Positions 5,584-6,354 of a DNA stretch of 6,354 nucleotides are shown piece after piece; positions within the stretch are counted from its first letter, which is position 1, and each line of letters opens with the position of its first letter. Origin of the DNA: a bacterium HR36 (GTDB lineage Bacteria; Planctomycetota; Planctomycetia; Gemmatales; HRBIN36); the NCBI GenBank assembly GCA_002898995.1, contig BEIM01000215.1, positions 1-6,354 of the forward strand, in the 5' to 3' direction. The notes under the pieces are model-generated. The model saw only the letters and a list, made by a program, of their open reading frames with translations, was not told the origin of the DNA and did no database searches. The translations under genes and the position numbers were made by a program.

Positions 5584-6354
5584 CTAGCTCTCGTCCGAGC
5601 CACCGCGAATGCGGATGCCCGTTGTAACCGGTGGCGTAAAGTCGGCGATGATCTGGTTACCAGTCACATCTCTCAGGGAAGACTGCAAGGTGTTGCGCGG
5701 GCGCGCTAAGGGCGTGAGAATATTGATGCCGTCTATATCCTGGTCCTCTTCCTGAACAACGTAACGGAAGACAAGTTGATTAGTACCGCTACCAGAGACA
5801 TATTCGGCCTTGCGCACCCGACTGCCAATCAGCAAGCGCAGGAATGGTTTATTGCCGTTGGTGAAGCTAACATTTACCGCTTTGCTAAAGCGCACCGTAA
5901 ACGTTAGTTCATCACCAGTGTTGTACTGTCCTGGATTGGGAACCTGGATTTCCTCAATACGCGGCCGAACCGCATCTACCTTAACTCCGCTGGTGTTAGG
6001 TGCAGTGAAAGTGAGATTAGCGTCGTTCCCAGCAGTATCCTGGATTGACGCACCGTTGAGCAGGAAAGTGTTCAAAACCTCTATCCCGTCAGTGTCAGTT
6101 TCCCCTTCTTGCAGGCGATAGCCGAATACTAAGTAATTCCCACCGCTGCCCCAGAGATAGCGGGCTTCACGTAACTGGTTACCAACACGAATCAGGAGGC
6201 TTGGGACCCCGCCAGAAACATTAATCGGGCTATCGAAGAAAATGCGGAAATCGAGCCGCTTGTTAGCCGGATAGGTACCATCTGCTGGCTTGCCTAGGTT
6301 GCTGATCGTAGGAGCCATACCATCTATTTGAACACCACTTAGAGGCCACACGGT
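5584..6354 (-). CDS. Ig-like repeat surface/secreted protein (partial, N-terminus missing)
   Basis: The frame is open from the right edge to TAG at 5586-5584, giving the last 256 residues of a longer protein. A GTG at 6351 is not a start: the residues around it (SGVQIDGMAPTI) match the end of another repeat, so the gene continues beyond the window. Two tandem units of about 115 residues are visible (about 14-129 and 130-248). Each runs through a ProAspGlyThrTyr-like or ProGlyGlnTyr turn, a beta strand (LTFTVRFSKAVNV), a GSG(T/G)N turn, the strand YLVFGYRLQEGE or LVFRYVVQEEDQ, DxDGI, D(T/V)(A/T)GN, and a T(A/P)PxTxG closing segment. This is a known all-beta, Ig-like repeat of large extracellular bacterial proteins. 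The acidic DxDxDGI segments may bind calcium (inference). The protein ends shortly after the last repeat in RIRGGSDES, with no membrane anchor or sorting motif, so export signals must be N-terminal. The function is unknown; adhesion is only a guess. Confidence 0.85.
   Translation of the reverse strand, partial: TVWPLSGVQIDGMAPTISNLGKPADGTYPANKRLDFRIFFDSPINVSGGVPSLLIRVGNQLREARYLWGSGGNYLVFGYRLQEGETDTDGIEVLNTFLLNGASIQDTAGNDANLTFTAPNTSGVKVDAVRPRIEEIQVPNPGQYNTGDELTFTVRFSKAVNVSFTNGNKPFLRLLIGSRVRKAEYVSGSGTNQLVFRYVVQEEDQDIDGINILTPLARPRNTLQSSLRDVTGNQIIADFTPPVTTGIRIRGGSDES
5611..5967 (-). repeat. Ig-like protein repeat, unit 2 (C-terminal)
   Basis: This codes for residues about 130-248. Its central part (AEYVSGSGTNQLVFRYVVQ) is closest to the consensus known from other proteins with this repeat. 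The ending is degenerate, with FTPPVTTGIRI in place of FTAPNTSGVKVD, as often seen in the last repeat of an array. Confidence 0.8.
5968..6315 (-). repeat. Ig-like protein repeat, unit 1
   Basis: This codes for residues about 14-129 of the repeat protein. It shares with unit 2 the order TY/QY turn, FRIFF or FTVRF strand, AxY(L/V)xGSG turn, LVFxY strand, DxDGI and D(T/V)(A/T)GN. Identity with unit 2 is moderate at protein level, so the copies are old and not recently duplicated. Confidence 0.8.

Overview
This 6.35 kb chromosomal window (GC-rich on the left, visibly less so on the right) carries seven protein genes and no RNA gene, insertion sequence, CRISPR array or phage gene that I can see. 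The gene style suggests a Gram-negative-type bacterium, and my best guess is a planctomycete. That guess rests on the small ketosynthase / ketosynthase-like / ACP cassette, the BatA-like von Willebrand protein, the proline-rich tail of IspD and the roughly 115-residue repeat surface protein. It comes from remembered family resemblance, not from a search.

Left half (1-3340, all minus strand). Reading in the direction of transcription, a probable operon runs from an acyl carrier protein (3340-3074) to a ketosynthase-like protein without an active-site cysteine (3058-2186), then a complete FabF-type beta-ketoacyl synthase (2189-930) and a BatA-like, membrane-anchored VWA protein (894-1) that runs off the left edge. 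The gaps are 15 nt, a 4-nt ATGA overlap and 35 nt, so the genes are probably co-transcribed. The first three make the core of a dedicated type II fatty-acid or polyketide-like condensing system: a carrier, an active condensing enzyme and an inactive partner resembling the chain-length factors of aryl-polyene-type clusters. No ketoreductase, dehydratase or acyltransferase lies in the window.

Centre (3341-3610). This is a 270-nt divergent intergenic region that must hold the 5' ends of both the ACP operon and ispD. Clear ribosome binding sites are present and one weak promoter-like pair can be proposed.

Right half. On the plus strand lie ispD (3611-4354), an enzyme of the MEP isoprenoid pathway, and then, after 199 nt, a type I mannose-6-phosphate isomerase gene manA (4554-5561). 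Converging on manA from the right edge, with only 22 nt between the stop codons, is the 3' part of a gene for a surface or secreted protein built of Ig-like repeats (5584-6354). Two adjacent repeats and the C-terminus are visible.

The isoprenoid and sugar-phosphate genes are ordinary housekeeping genes. The part that merits attention is the compact ACP / pseudo-ketosynthase / ketosynthase cassette and its linkage to a VWA protein gene.
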